Below are positions 54,281 to 63,463 of a stretch of 64,000 nt of DNA, one piece after another. The position numbers were made by a program, and so were the translations under genes. The notes beneath the pieces are model-generated. The model was not told the origin of the DNA. It did no database searches and saw only the letters and a program-made list of their open reading frames with translations. Every line of letters starts with the position of its first letter. The first letter of the stretch is position 1. The DNA comes from Paenibacillus mendelii (GTDB lineage Bacteria > Bacillota > Bacilli > Paenibacillales > Paenibacillaceae): NCBI RefSeq assembly GCF_024498075.1, contig NZ_JANHOF010000003.1:434001-498000 (forward strand), written 5' to 3'.

Positions 54281-54317
54281 ACCGCCGCGCAAGCTTGATG
54301 CTTGCGGGCGGTTTTTT
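54281..54317 (+). terminator. Terminator after ycnI
   Basis: ACCGCCGCGCAAGC pairs with GCTTGCGGGCGGT (one bulged base), followed by six T. Confidence 0.9.
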
Positions 54318-54412
54318 CGTGCTTGTATGGATGAGAATTGCCGGTTGATGAAGTCCTTATTCTCGTAAACGGGCGATTGTTGGCGTTTTTTTTCGATTCT
54401 TGCGGGGAACGC

Positions 54413-54442
54413 TTGCTTATGGTATGCCATTATATATATAAT
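54413..54442 (+). promoter_or_regulatory. Sigma-A promoter of the pheST T-box leader
   Basis: TTGCTT (54413-54418), 18-bp spacer, TATAAT (54437-54442); the start would fall near 54449. Confidence 0.6.
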
Positions 54443-54454
54443 TAAGCTATAGTG

Positions 54455-54745
54455 TAACGCGATGAGGGAGAAGAGTACGCAGTGCCTTCGTACAGGGATA
54501 AGACGCCGTAGATTGAGAGCGTCTTAATGAAACCAGGCTGCCGAAGTTCGCTCCTGAGCAGGCTCTTGAACTTGCACCGGCATGTCCGGGCGATTGTAGG
54601 GAGACCCGGTTTACCGGCCGATATCCGGATGCTGAAGGAATTGCAGGGAAGGTGCCGCCGTATTCGGGGTAAGCCGACGATGCAGTTCGAATTAGGGTGG
54701 TACCACGGTCCTTTCGTCCCTTATGGGGAGGAAGGGCTTTTTTTA
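54455..54745 (+). ncRNA. T-box leader of pheST, phenylalanine specifier
   Basis: A 290-nt leader with T-box hallmarks. The 5' AGTA (54474-54477) and the later GAA (54543-54545) make the loop-E motif, followed by the candidate specifier TTC (54547-54549), a Phe codon. The antiterminator bulge AGGGTGGTACCACGG lies at 54694-54708. The terminator GTCC...GGGC with seven T ends at 54744. Uncharged tRNA-Phe would stabilise the antiterminator and allow pheST transcription. Confidence 0.93.
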
Positions 54746-54767
54746 TTTTGTTTAGGAGGCGAAGGGA

Positions 54768-55802
54768 ATGAAAGAGCGATTAGAGGCTTTGCGGACCGAG
54801 GCTTTGCAGGAGCTGCAGCAGGTAACGGATCCGCAGCAATTGAACGACTTGCGCGTCAAGTACCTCGGCAAAAAAGGTGCCTTGACAGAAATATCGCGCG
54901 GCATGGGCGGATTAAGCGCAGAAGAGCGTCCGATCATCGGCCAGGTGGCCAATGATGTCCGGGGAGCTATAGAGGAAGTTATCGCAGCCAAGCAGGCTGC
55001 ATTCCAGCAAGCGGAAACGGAAGGCCGCCTGCGCGCGGAGACCATTGACGTGTCGCTGCCGGGCAAGAAGCTGGCCGCTGGCGCCGTTCACCCGCTCAAT
55101 AAAATTGTTCAGGAAATCGAAGATATCTTCATCGGACTCGGTTACACCGTAGCAGAGGGTCCGGAAGTCGAAACAGACTACTATAACTTCGAGGCATTGA
55201 ATCTGCCCAAGGATCACCCGGCACGGGATATGCAGGATTCCTTCTACGTGACAGACGAGCTGCTGATGCGTACGCAGACGTCCCCCGTACAAATTCGGAC
55301 GATGAAGGCGATGAACGGCAAGACGCCCGTTAAAGTCATCTGTCCCGGCAAAGTGTACCGCCGCGATGACGACGACGCGACGCATTCGTTCCAATTCAAT
55401 CAAATCGAGGGCCTTGTCGTTGGTCCGAACATCCGGATGAGCGACTTGAAAGGGACGCTCCTGCAGTTCGTGCAGCTGATGTTCGGCAAGCAAGCGCAAA
55501 TCCGTCTTCGTCCGAGCTTCTTCCCGTTCACGGAACCAAGCGCAGAGGTCGATGTAACGTGTTCCCAGTGCGGCGGGCATGGCTGCCGGATGTGCAAACA
55601 GACGGGATGGCTGGAAATTCTCGGATGCGGCATGGTGCATCCGCGCGTGCTGGAGATGGGCGGCTATGATCCGGACGAGGTGAGCGGCTTTGCGTTCGGT
55701 ATGGGTGTTGAGCGGATCGCGTTACTGAAATACGGCATTGACGATATCCGTCATTTTTATACGAACGATCTGCGCTTCCTGAGCCAGTTTGTCCGAATGT
55801 AA
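54768..55802 (+). CDS. pheS: Phenylalanyl-tRNA synthetase alpha subunit
   Basis: A 344-residue class II synthetase subunit. An N-terminal coiled coil (1-90) binds tRNA; the catalytic core has the class II motifs [25 protein letters not shown] and [19 protein letters not shown]. It joins with PheT in an alpha2beta2 enzyme that charges tRNA-Phe. TAGGAGG lies before the ATG. It is directly downstream of a T-box and 18 bp upstream of pheT. Confidence 0.97.
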   Translation: MKERLEALRTEALQELQQVTDPQQLNDLRVKYLGKKGALTEISRGMGGLSAEERPIIGQVANDVRGAIEEVIAAKQAAFQQAETEGRLRAETIDVSLPGKKLAAGAVHPLNKIVQEIEDIFIGLGYTVAEGPEVETDYYNFEALNLPKDHPARDMQDSFYVTDELLMRTQTSPVQIRTMKAMNGKTPVKVICPGKVYRRDDDDATHSFQFNQIEGLVVGPNIRMSDLKGTLLQFVQLMFGKQAQIRLRPSFFPFTEPSAEVDVTCSQCGGHGCRMCKQTGWLEILGCGMVHPRVLEMGGYDPDEVSGFAFGMGVERIALLKYGIDDIRHFYTNDLRFLSQFVRM

Positions 55803-55820
55803 ATAGGGGAGGCGAATACA

Positions 55821-58262
55821 ATGAATGTATCCTATAAATGGTTAAGCGAATATATCGATTTGAACGGCTATACCGGTGAAGAGCTGGCGGAGCTGATGAC
55901 AGGCGGCGGGATTGAAATCGACGTCGTGGAATCGCGTAATAAAGGGGTAACCGGCGTTGTCGTCGGGCTTGTACTGACGCGGGAGAAGCATCCGGATGCC
56001 GACAAGCTGTCCGTCTGCACGGTCGATGTCGGCCAAGCGGAACCGCTGCAGATTGTGTGCGGGGCGAAGAATGTTGAAGCGGGCCAGCTTGTGCCTGTTG
56101 CTACGATTGGCGCCAAGCTGCCTGGCGATTTTGCCATTAAACGCGCAAAGCTGCGCGGTGTCGAATCGCAAGGCATGATCTGCTCGGCGAAGGAGCTGGG
56201 GATCAACGACAAGCTGCTGCCGAAGGATCAGCAGGAGGGAATTCTCGTGCTGCCGGAAGGAAACGCAATCGGCCGTTCGATCCTGGACGTTCTCGCCCTG
56301 GACGACGAGGTGCTTGAGCTTGATCTGACTCCGAACCGTTCGGATTGTCTGAGCATGCTGGGCGTCGCCTATGAAGTGGCTGCCCTGACAGGCCGTCAGG
56401 TGAAGCTTCCGGATAACCGCGTGAATGATGCGGCTGAAGCGGCTAGCGATTATGTGAGCGTCGTGATCGAAGCGAAGGAACAATGCACCCGCTACTCGGC
56501 GCGCTATATTAAGGGCATCCAAGTCGGACCGGCGCCTCTCTGGATGCAGAACCGACTAATCGCAGCAGGCATACGCCCGATCAACAATGTTGTGGACATT
56601 ACGAACTTCGTCATGCTTGAATACGGCCAGCCGCTTCATGCCTTCGATGCCGACAAGGTAAGCGGCGGCAATATCGTCGTTCGTCAGGCACGAGAAGGCG
56701 AGACGCTGGTTACGCTCGACGATCAAGAGCGTAAGCTTGAGCCGCATAATCTTCTTATCACGGATGGGGAGAGACCGCTTGCTCTTGCCGGCGTAATGGG
56801 AGGAGCGGATTCAGAAGTAACCGCAGCGACCGTTAATATTTTGCTGGAATCGGCTCACTTCGAAGGAAGCTTGGTACGGAAGACTTCACGTCAAGTCGGT
56901 CTGCGTTCGGAATCCAGCATTCGTTTCGAGAAGGGGGCAGACCCCGCACGCGTTCTTCCGGCCTTGGACCGGGCTGCTTCGCTTATGGCGAAGCATGCGA
57001 GCGGACTCGTGCTGGATGGCGTCGTAGAGGCGATCGCTTCCGCGCATAGCGAAGCGGTAGTTGAGGTATCGCTGGATAAAATCAACCGTTACCTCGGGAC
57101 AACACTTTCCCGGCTGGAAGTGGAGACCATTCTGGGCCGCCTGCAGTTCCCGTTCGAGCTGTCGCTGGAGGGGGTATTTATCGTAAATGTACCGACACGC
57201 CGCGGAGATATTAGCCGGGATGTCGACCTCATCGAAGAAGTGGCAAGGCTGTACGGTTATGACAACATCCCTACGACTCCCATTGAAGGCGAGACGACAC
57301 CAGGGGCACTCACGAAGCCGCAAGCGATCCGCCGCGAGCTCCGCAAGCGCTTGACGGATGCCGGGCTTCATGAGGTAATCAGTTACTCATTCACGCATCC
57401 TGAGCGGACGAAGCTCTTTCCATCCCTCACGAACGGAGCACAGCCCGTACGTCTGGCGCTGCCGATGAGCGAAGACCGCAGCGTGCTTCGGACAAGTCTG
57501 CTGCCGCAGCTGATCGAGACGGCTACGTACAACCACAACAGGAAGAATCACGATGTTGCGATCTTTGAAATCGGCACGGTGTTTCACACGGAAGAATCGG
57601 AGCTTACGAGACTGCCGTCGGAGAAGCACCGACTGGCTGTTCTGCTTACGGGCAGTAAGGCTGCAGCGCAGTGGAATCGCAAAGCAGTGCCGGTCGATTT
57701 CTATGATGCCAAGGGCGTATTGGAGACAATTGCGGATGTTCTGGGCGTAAGCGGTCTAATCTCCTATGAAGCGGCTCAGCCGGAGGATATGCATCCGGGC
57801 CGGACGGCAGCCGTAGTAATGGAGACAGAGAGAGGATCGCAAACAATCGGATATCTCGGTCAGCTGCACCCGCAGGTTCAGCTCGATCACGACCTGGCCG
57901 ACACGTACGTGCTCGAAATTGAACTGGCTCCATTGTACGATAAGGCTGATTTCGATATCGTCTACAAAACGCTTCCGCGCTACCCGGCGATGCAGCGCGA
58001 TATTGCCGTCGTGCTTGGAGCTGATGTCGGAGCAGGCAAGCTGATCGCATCCGTACGCGAGACGGCTGGCGGGCTGCTGGAATCGGTAAACGTGTTTGAT
58101 GTATTCACGGGTGAGAAGCTCGGAGCCGATAAGAAGAGCGTGGCGTTATCGCTTGTCTACCGTCATGCTGAGCGGACATTGACGGATGAAGAGGTCTCGG
58201 AGCTGCATAACCGCGTTGTTACAGAATTGGAACAATCTTTTGCCGCTGAATTGCGGAAATAG
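55821..58262 (+). CDS. pheT: Phenylalanyl-tRNA synthetase beta subunit
   Basis: An 813-residue subunit of normal length. The tRNA-binding EMAP-II-like domain (about 40-150) precedes B3/B4 editing domains, B5 domain (about 405-475), catalytic-like module and a C-terminal anticodon-binding FDX domain (about 715-810). GGGAGGCG lies before the ATG. The editing domain removes Tyr-tRNA-Phe. The gene closes the T-box-controlled pheST operon. Confidence 0.97.
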   Translation: MNVSYKWLSEYIDLNGYTGEELAELMTGGGIEIDVVESRNKGVTGVVVGLVLTREKHPDADKLSVCTVDVGQAEPLQIVCGAKNVEAGQLVPVATIGAKLPGDFAIKRAKLRGVESQGMICSAKELGINDKLLPKDQQEGILVLPEGNAIGRSILDVLALDDEVLELDLTPNRSDCLSMLGVAYEVAALTGRQVKLPDNRVNDAAEAASDYVSVVIEAKEQCTRYSARYIKGIQVGPAPLWMQNRLIAAGIRPINNVVDITNFVMLEYGQPLHAFDADKVSGGNIVVRQAREGETLVTLDDQERKLEPHNLLITDGERPLALAGVMGGADSEVTAATVNILLESAHFEGSLVRKTSRQVGLRSESSIRFEKGADPARVLPALDRAASLMAKHASGLVLDGVVEAIASAHSEAVVEVSLDKINRYLGTTLSRLEVETILGRLQFPFELSLEGVFIVNVPTRRGDISRDVDLIEEVARLYGYDNIPTTPIEGETTPGALTKPQAIRRELRKRLTDAGLHEVISYSFTHPERTKLFPSLTNGAQPVRLALPMSEDRSVLRTSLLPQLIETATYNHNRKNHDVAIFEIGTVFHTEESELTRLPSEKHRLAVLLTGSKAAAQWNRKAVPVDFYDAKGVLETIADVLGVSGLISYEAAQPEDMHPGRTAAVVMETERGSQTIGYLGQLHPQVQLDHDLADTYVLEIELAPLYDKADFDIVYKTLPRYPAMQRDIAVVLGADVGAGKLIASVRETAGGLLESVNVFDVFTGEKLGADKKSVALSLVYRHAERTLTDEEVSELHNRVVTELEQSFAAELRK

Positions 58263-58275
58263 GCAGGAGATGTTC

Positions 58276-58323
58276 GAAGCCGTATCGAATTAGTTCTTTG
58301 CGAACCAATTTCGATGCGGCTTC
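58276..58323 (+). terminator. Probable terminator after pheT
   Basis: GAAGCCGTATCGAAT pairs with ATTTCGATGCGGCTTC (one G-T pair, one bulge); the T tail TTCTTC is weak. Confidence 0.6.
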
Positions 58324-58544
58324 TTCATGCTGTCAGCTTTAGTGGACGACTCGCAGACCGTTAAGTAGTGGAATTGGACGAATATTCGATGAGAATCTGC
58401 TCATCCGCTTGCATGGCCGTATTTGAATCGGTTATGCTGCGTTAAAGAAAAAATGGGCGTTATTGGCGAATACCCGACAACGTACCCGGATTCATAAACA
58501 CTTACTATTGAAAATGAAATATTTGGCGAGGAGGAACTGCCTTT

Positions 58545-61500
58545 ATGGATACTGCCGGACGGACACGCGTAACGGTTGATATATATGGAAATCAATTTCG
58601 ATTGTCAGGCCACTCAAACCCCGAGTACATCAAGCGGGTAGCGGCCGTGGTCGATGAAAATATGCATAAGCTGGCGAAGGGGTACCCCCGTCTGGATGTA
58701 CCGAAAATTGCCATGCTGGCAGCTGTACAGATGGCGGAAGATGTTTTCAGGCTGAGCCGGGAAAACGAACGGCTGCATGAAACGGAAACGCGCGCAGAGG
58801 GTCTTGCGGCAGATCTTGAACGCGCTGAGCTTACTGTAACCTCGCTGCAGGGTGAACTGGAGGCGCAGCTAGCGGACGCGGTTGCCGAGCTGGATCGGCA
58901 GCGCGAAGCTGCCGAATTGAAGCTGGCGGGGCTAAGCGAGCAGAAGGACGCAGAGCTCACACGTCTGCGGGAGCTGCAGCAGGCTGAGCTGGAACGACTC
59001 CAAGCTGAGCGTCAGTCGGAAGTTGATCGGTTGCAGGCCGAACTCGAGGCGGAGGTAGAGCGGCTGGAGGCCGAGCGTCAATCCGAGGTGGGACGACTGG
59101 AGGCTGAACGCCAATCGGAAGTCGATCGACTGCAGGCTGAGCTGCAGTCCGAGGTTGAGCGGTTGGAGACGCAGCGGTTGTCCGAGGTGGGACGACTGGA
59201 GGCTGATCGGCAAACGGAAGTCGATCGACTGCAGGCCGAGCTCAAGGCAGAGGTAGAGCGGCTGGAGGCTGAGCGTCAATCGCAAGTGGAACGGCTGAAG
59301 GGTGAACATCAGTCACTGCTTGAACGACTGGAAGCGGAACGGCAAACGGATGTTGAGCGTCTGAAGGCAGAACTGGATCGTCTCCAAGATGAGCAGCTTA
59401 TCGAGCTGGAACGTCTTGAATCAGAGCGGCAAACGGAGCTGCAATTCGAGCGTGAAGCAGCTAAAGAGGCGCTTGAGGTTGTACGGACAGCTCTAACAAC
59501 GGAGCTGGAGCAGCTGCGCGAAACGAGCCAAGCCGAGCTGCAGCGAGTGAACGAGGAATTGGAACAGACGGTTATTCTGTATAACGAAGAGGCTGCCGCC
59601 TCGGCCGAGAAGCTGGAGCGTGTACGCGAGGAAGCTCGCGGTCAGCTGGAGCGGGCGCGGGAATCCGCCCGTCTGGGCCTGGAGGGCGAACGGGAAGCGG
59701 CTAAGGCTCAACTGGAGCGGGAACAAGAGCGGGCGAGTGCGGAGCTTGCCCAGCTGCGTGAAGAGCTGGAGACAGAGCATGAACGTGTCCGTAAAGAGAT
59801 GCAAGCCGAGCACGAGCGCGCCCGTGATGAGCTGCAGCTCGAGCTGGAGCTGGAGCGTGAAGTCCATACCGAGTCGGCCGCTGCTGCCATTGAAGAGCTG
59901 GTTCGGCTGCGTACGGATTCCGAAGCCCAATTGGAACAAGTGCGAGAATCGGCCAAGAACGAGCTTGAAAGCGAGCGCCAAGCGGCAAGAGCCCGGCTCG
60001 AGCAGGCGCAGAAGGCAGCTTCGGAGGAACTAAGCCGCGAACGTGAAGCAGCCCGTGCGGAGCTTAAGCGGGTACAGGCCGAACTGGAAGGCGAGCGCGA
60101 GGCTGTTGATATAGAGCTCGCTGGCGTAAGATCCGAGCTCGAGCGTGAACGTCAAGCGGCCCGCGAGGAGCAGGATAAGCTTCGCAAGGAAATGGAAGAA
60201 GAGCGGGAGACTGCAGGTTTGCAGCTGGAACGCTTGCGCACGGAATTAAAGGCCGAACGCGAAGCAGCTAGAGTGGATCTGGAGCTGGCAGGCACTGAAT
60301 TAAACAAGCTGCGAGAAGAAGCCGCTTATGAGCTGGAGCTCGCTCAGACCGAAGCTGAGGCAGAGCTTGAACAAGCGAAGAAAGACGCCGAGGCAGAGCT
60401 TGCGCGTCTTCGTGAAGAACACGCCGCTGCAAGCACCGAAGCTTCGAATGCGTTGGAGCAGGCGATGGCCGCCGCCAAGCGGAAGCTGGAAGAGGAACGC
60501 GCCTTGGCGTCGGCGGAGCTTGAGCGGGTGAGAGCTGAGCATGCGCTGCAGCTGGAGCAAGCAAGTGAAGCTGCGAGCGGCGAGCTGGCGAAGGAGCGAG
60601 AAGCGGCAGCCCGTAAGCTGGTTCAAGAGCAGGAAGCGGCTCAAGCGATGCTGGAGCAAGCTTTGGTCGAGAGCGAAGAGCAGGCGGGCGCGCTTAAAGC
60701 CCAATTCGCCATCGAGCGGCAGGCGCTTGAGAAAGCGCAGCAGAAGGCGGCGGAAGAGCTTGAGCGCGCTCATCGCGAGGAGCTTGAACGTCAAAGCGCT
60801 GCCTGGCAGGCTGAGCTTGATCAATTAGCTGATCAGCTTAAGCAGACGCGCTATGAGCAGGAGACAACAGCCGCAGCGCTCGTCGAGCAGCAGCAGGAAG
60901 CGGACAGGCTGGCTATGGATACAGCCGAGAATGAGAAGGCTCTCCGTGCGAGCATTGAACACTTCGAGCTGGCATTGGCGGAACGCGAGGATGCGGTTGC
61001 CGAGCTGCAGCGTCAGTTAGCCGAGTTGAAGCAGAAGGAGAACAGACGCAGTCAAGCGCTGCAGCAGCAGGAAAAACAACTGATGAAGCAGCGTGACCAG
61101 CTGACGGCTTCACAGCGTCATACCGATGATGTCGAGACTCAGGTGCGACAGCTCACGGAGGTTCGCGACCGCTTGAAATCGGAGCTGGAGCAGCATGCTG
61201 CCCGGGAGCGGGAGCTTCGTCGTAAGCTCGAGCAGGCTGATCAACGGGCATCGGAAGAGACTAGACGGAATGAAACCGCATTGGCCGAAGCGAAGCAGCG
61301 GGTCGAGGAGCTCGAGCAGCGCGTTGAGCAGGCTGCGGATCAGAGCTCAGCCATATTGGCTGAAGCGCGGCGCAGGGCACTTGAGCTTGAGGGCGAAGCG
61401 GCGGAAGCTGCTAAGCTGAACGAGTCGGCGCTCGGCAGAGCGAATGCGAAGGTAGCGCAGCTGGAGAAGCAAGCGGCGGAAGCGGCGAGGTCGCAAGAAG

Positions 61501-62252
61501 CGGCGCTGAGCGAGGCGAATGCGAAGGTAGCGCAGCTGGAGAAGCAAGCGGCGGAAGCGGCGAGGTCGCAAGAAGCGGCGCTGAGCGAGGCGAATGCGAA
61601 GGTAGCGCAGCTGGAGAAGCAAGCGGCGGAAGCGGCGAGGTCGCAAGAAGCGGCGCTGAGTGAAGCGAATGCGAAGGTAGCGCAGCTGGAGAAGCAAGCG
61701 GCGGAAGCAGCGAGGTCGCAGGCAGCGGCGCTGAGCGAGGCGAATGCGAAGGTGGCGCGGCTGGAGAAGCAAGCGGCGGAAGCAGCGAGGTTGAAGGAAG
61801 CCGCGCTGAACGAAGCGAATGCGAAGGTGTCGCAGCTGGAGAAGCAAGCGGCGGAAGCGGCGAGGTTAAAGGAAGCGGCGCTGAGTGAAGCGAATGCGAA
61901 GGTGTCGCAGCTGGAGAAGCAAGCGGCGGAAGCGCTGAGGGCTAAAGAAGCGGCCCGCAGCGAGTTTGAAGCGGCACAGCTTGAAGCAGCTGCTTTTACA
62001 GAAACGGAGAGTGAGCTTCGGGAGCAGCTCTTGATCACGGAGCAGGAAGCGGATCGAACCAGCGCGCGAGTACAACAGCTAAGCTTACGTCTGGCGGAGC
62101 TGGAGTCCGTGCTTGCCGATTCGAACCGGGACGGCAATAAGCTGCGTTTGGCCCATGAACGGCTGCAGACGGATCATTCCAAGCTGCAGATCGAGTATTC
62201 TAAGCTGCAAACCGAATATAACGAGTGGATTGAGCTTATCGAAGAGAGCTAA
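58545..62252 (+). CDS. zapA: ZapA domain fused to a giant coiled coil
   Basis: A 1235-residue protein. Residues 6-75 are a complete ZapA domain (VTVDIYGNQFRLSGHSNPEYIKRVAAVVDENM, then the dimer helix), normally a ~85-residue protein that cross-links FtsZ filaments. From about 75 to 1230 the chain is a continuous Glu/Ala/Arg/Leu/Gln-rich coiled coil: hendecads at 151-300, irregular segments to 960, seven 25-residue repeats at 961-1135, then a heptad end with LQxxYSK. A helix of this length would be roughly 165 nm. GAGGAGG precedes the ATG. It follows pheT, the usual zapA position in Firmicutes, which supports orthology. No signal peptide or membrane helix. Confidence 0.9.
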   Translation: MDTAGRTRVTVDIYGNQFRLSGHSNPEYIKRVAAVVDENMHKLAKGYPRLDVPKIAMLAAVQMAEDVFRLSRENERLHETETRAEGLAADLERAELTVTSLQGELEAQLADAVAELDRQREAAELKLAGLSEQKDAELTRLRELQQAELERLQAERQSEVDRLQAELEAEVERLEAERQSEVGRLEAERQSEVDRLQAELQSEVERLETQRLSEVGRLEADRQTEVDRLQAELKAEVERLEAERQSQVERLKGEHQSLLERLEAERQTDVERLKAELDRLQDEQLIELERLESERQTELQFEREAAKEALEVVRTALTTELEQLRETSQAELQRVNEELEQTVILYNEEAAASAEKLERVREEARGQLERARESARLGLEGEREAAKAQLEREQERASAELAQLREELETEHERVRKEMQAEHERARDELQLELELEREVHTESAAAAIEELVRLRTDSEAQLEQVRESAKNELESERQAARARLEQAQKAASEELSREREAARAELKRVQAELEGEREAVDIELAGVRSELERERQAAREEQDKLRKEMEEERETAGLQLERLRTELKAEREAARVDLELAGTELNKLREEAAYELELAQTEAEAELEQAKKDAEAELARLREEHAAASTEASNALEQAMAAAKRKLEEERALASAELERVRAEHALQLEQASEAASGELAKEREAAARKLVQEQEAAQAMLEQALVESEEQAGALKAQFAIERQALEKAQQKAAEELERAHREELERQSAAWQAELDQLADQLKQTRYEQETTAAALVEQQQEADRLAMDTAENEKALRASIEHFELALAEREDAVAELQRQLAELKQKENRRSQALQQQEKQLMKQRDQLTASQRHTDDVETQVRQLTEVRDRLKSELEQHAARERELRRKLEQADQRASEETRRNETALAEAKQRVEELEQRVEQAADQSSAILAEARRRALELEGEAAEAAKLNESALGRANAKVAQLEKQAAEAARSQEAALSEANAKVAQLEKQAAEAARSQEAALSEANAKVAQLEKQAAEAARSQEAALSEANAKVAQLEKQAAEAARSQAAALSEANAKVARLEKQAAEAARLKEAALNEANAKVSQLEKQAAEAARLKEAALSEANAKVSQLEKQAAEALRAKEAARSEFEAAQLEAAAFTETESELREQLLITEQEADRTSARVQQLSLRLAELESVLADSNRDGNKLRLAHERLQTDHSKLQIEYSKLQTEYNEWIELIEES
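58995..59444 (+). repeat. Eleven-residue hendecad repeats in the ZapA-like protein
   Basis: Residues 151-300. Eleven consecutive 11-residue units of the pattern RL[QE]AE[RL]Q[SA]EV[DEG] (151-271), then a 7-residue unit and two more 11-mers. Eleven-residue periodicity predicts a straight or right-handed coiled coil rather than the usual left-handed heptad form. Confidence 0.85.
61425..61949 (+). repeat. Seven 75-bp tandem repeats (25 residues each)
   Basis: Residues 961-1135. Unit AALSEANAKV followed by [AS][QR]LEKQAAEA and [AL]R[SLA][QK]E. The first four copies are nearly identical in DNA and later copies drift. Twenty-five residues equals 11+7+7, a standard coiled-coil register. Confidence 0.92.
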
Positions 62253-62266
62253 CAACAGCCACGTAG

Positions 62267-62316
62267 AGACGCACCTGTTACCGGATCATGATCCAGTAAC
62301 AGGTGCGTCTTGTTCT
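62267..62316 (+). terminator. Terminator after the ZapA-like gene
   Basis: AGACGCACCTGTTAC (62267-62281) pairs perfectly with its complement at 62296-62310; an inner GGATCATGATCC extends it. TGTTCTTT follows. Confidence 0.8.
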
Positions 62317-62413
62317 TTCATTAATAAGTTACGCTTGTACCTGTAATACGGTCTTGAGGAAGCGTAACTAATCTGAGGATATCCAGTGTTATTTGTACAG
62401 TCACATAACGACA

Positions 62414-62450
62414 AGAAGCCGCCTTGTCCCATCGGGAGAAGGCGGCTTCT
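62414..62450 (-). terminator. Terminator after the CuA lipoprotein gene
   Basis: AGAAGCCGCCTT (62414-62425) pairs perfectly with AAGGCGGCTTCT (62439-62450). It lies just downstream of the leftward gene ending at 62465, and the minus-strand tail is TGTCGTTATG, so the T run is weak. Confidence 0.65.
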
Positions 62451-62464
62451 GCTCATATATTCGT

Positions 62465-62863
62465 TTATTCTACTACAAGCTTGGCGACCATTTTTTTGTG
62501 GCCTGTGCCGCATTGGATATTGCAATGGAATTCATATTCGCCGGCATCATTGATCGTGATGACCTTAGAGTCTCCCGAGCCCAATTTAACATCCAGATCA
62601 GAAACTTCAATACCATGTACGCCGCTTACGGATTCAAGCGTTAGCTTGACAGGCTCACCCTTTTTGATGGTGTATTCCTGTTTGTCGAATTTCCAGCTGG
62701 ATGCCTTGATCACGACTTCTTGTGAAGAAGCCGATCCCGTTGTTTCTACCCCGTTGCCCGCATTCTCCGGTGACTTATCGTTATTTTTGTTGTTCGAACC
62801 GCAGGCTGCGATAACCATAACGAATGCAGCAAGCATACACATGAACAATGCTTTTTTCATCAT
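62465..62863 (-). CDS. Stand-alone CuA (cytochrome oxidase II-like) lipoprotein
   Basis: A 132-residue protein from the ATG at 62863 (GGGAGG upstream). Lipobox A-A-C21 follows a hydrophobic segment; an Asn/Gly/Ser linker runs to about 45. The rest is a cupredoxin domain with binuclear copper ligands H83, C114, C118, H122 and M125 (HCNIQCGTGHKKM). This is the CuA motif of cytochrome c oxidase subunit II, but the two membrane helices of that subunit are missing. It could shuttle electrons or copper on the outer membrane face. The Q117 position replaces the usual Glu, whose ligand is a backbone carbonyl. Confidence 0.88.
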   Translation of the reverse strand: MMKKALFMCMLAAFVMVIAACGSNNKNNDKSPENAGNGVETTGSASSQEVVIKASSWKFDKQEYTIKKGEPVKLTLESVSGVHGIEVSDLDVKLGSGDSKVITINDAGEYEFHCNIQCGTGHKKMVAKLVVE

Positions 62864-63014
62864 TAGTAATAACCCTCCCATTTCTCTGAACTGTTATTTT
62901 GACGTACCTATACTAGTATAGCGTCATTCGGACAAAATGTTAGTGTGCAGCCATGGTGCTCCTTTGAACATTTGATGAACAAATTGTAGCAGATTTGTTA
63001 TGGATGAACGAAAA

Positions 63015-63059
63015 ACCGAGCCTCGCCAAGAAGGAGTGATCCTTCTGATGAGACTCGGT
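63015..63059 (-). terminator. Terminator after the YvlD-like gene
   Basis: ACCGAG (63015-63020) pairs with CTCGGT (63054-63059) with an inner AAGAAGGA/TCCTTCT stem. On the minus strand GGTTTTTCG follows. Confidence 0.7.
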
Positions 63060-63097
63060 CTTCTGTTTGGCAGTTATGGTGCGGCAATGCCCGCCGG

Positions 63098-63463
63098 TTA
63101 CTTCCGGCTTTCCTGTTTTCGTCCGGCTTCATATGGTGAGCTGACTGGTATAAACAGGTCGATGATACCGATCACCAACGCAGCCAGAATCGCTCCAAGC
63201 CAAGTGACCGATACGCCACCGACGATAAACTGTGCAATCCAGATGACGACGGCGCTTGCCAGGAACCCGACAATGCCTCTGCCGAACGGAGTGACTCGTT
63301 TACCAAAGATGCCTTCGATGATCCAGCCGAGTAGCGCGATTACGACTGCCAGGAACAGTGCGCTCCAGAAACCGCCTACGCTGAATTGGGGCACGATATA
63401 ACCGACGATCATAAGGACGATCGCGGATACGACGAAGCGAACAATATGTCCCAGAAAGTGCAT
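63098..63463 (-). CDS. YvlD-like four-helix membrane protein (phage holin superfamily IV)
   Basis: A 121-residue protein from the ATG at 63463 (AGGAGGG upstream; the frame is open to 63535). Four closely packed membrane helices (about 5-25, 32-52, 60-82, 90-108) with short loops and the family pattern GGFWSALFLAVVIALL...FIVGGVSVTWLGAILAALVIGIIDLF. The family, known as mycobacterial four-TMS phage holin IV, is mostly chromosomal and has no proven holin function. YvlD is linked to cell envelope stress in Bacillus. The C-terminus is short and charged. Confidence 0.87.
   Translation of the reverse strand: MHFLGHIVRFVVSAIVLMIVGYIVPQFSVGGFWSALFLAVVIALLGWIIEGIFGKRVTPFGRGIVGFLASAVVIWIAQFIVGGVSVTWLGAILAALVIGIIDLFIPVSSPYEAGRKQESRK

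Noticed and set aside
61425-61949. CRISPR-like array
   Set aside because: The 75-bp units are directly adjacent with no unique spacers and are translated in frame as coiled coil.
61340-62137. Long minus-strand ORF (265 codons) rich in Ala, Ser and Phe
   Set aside because: It is the reverse of the repeated coiled-coil DNA of the zapA-like gene; the low-complexity repeats keep the frame open by chance and there is no ribosome binding site.
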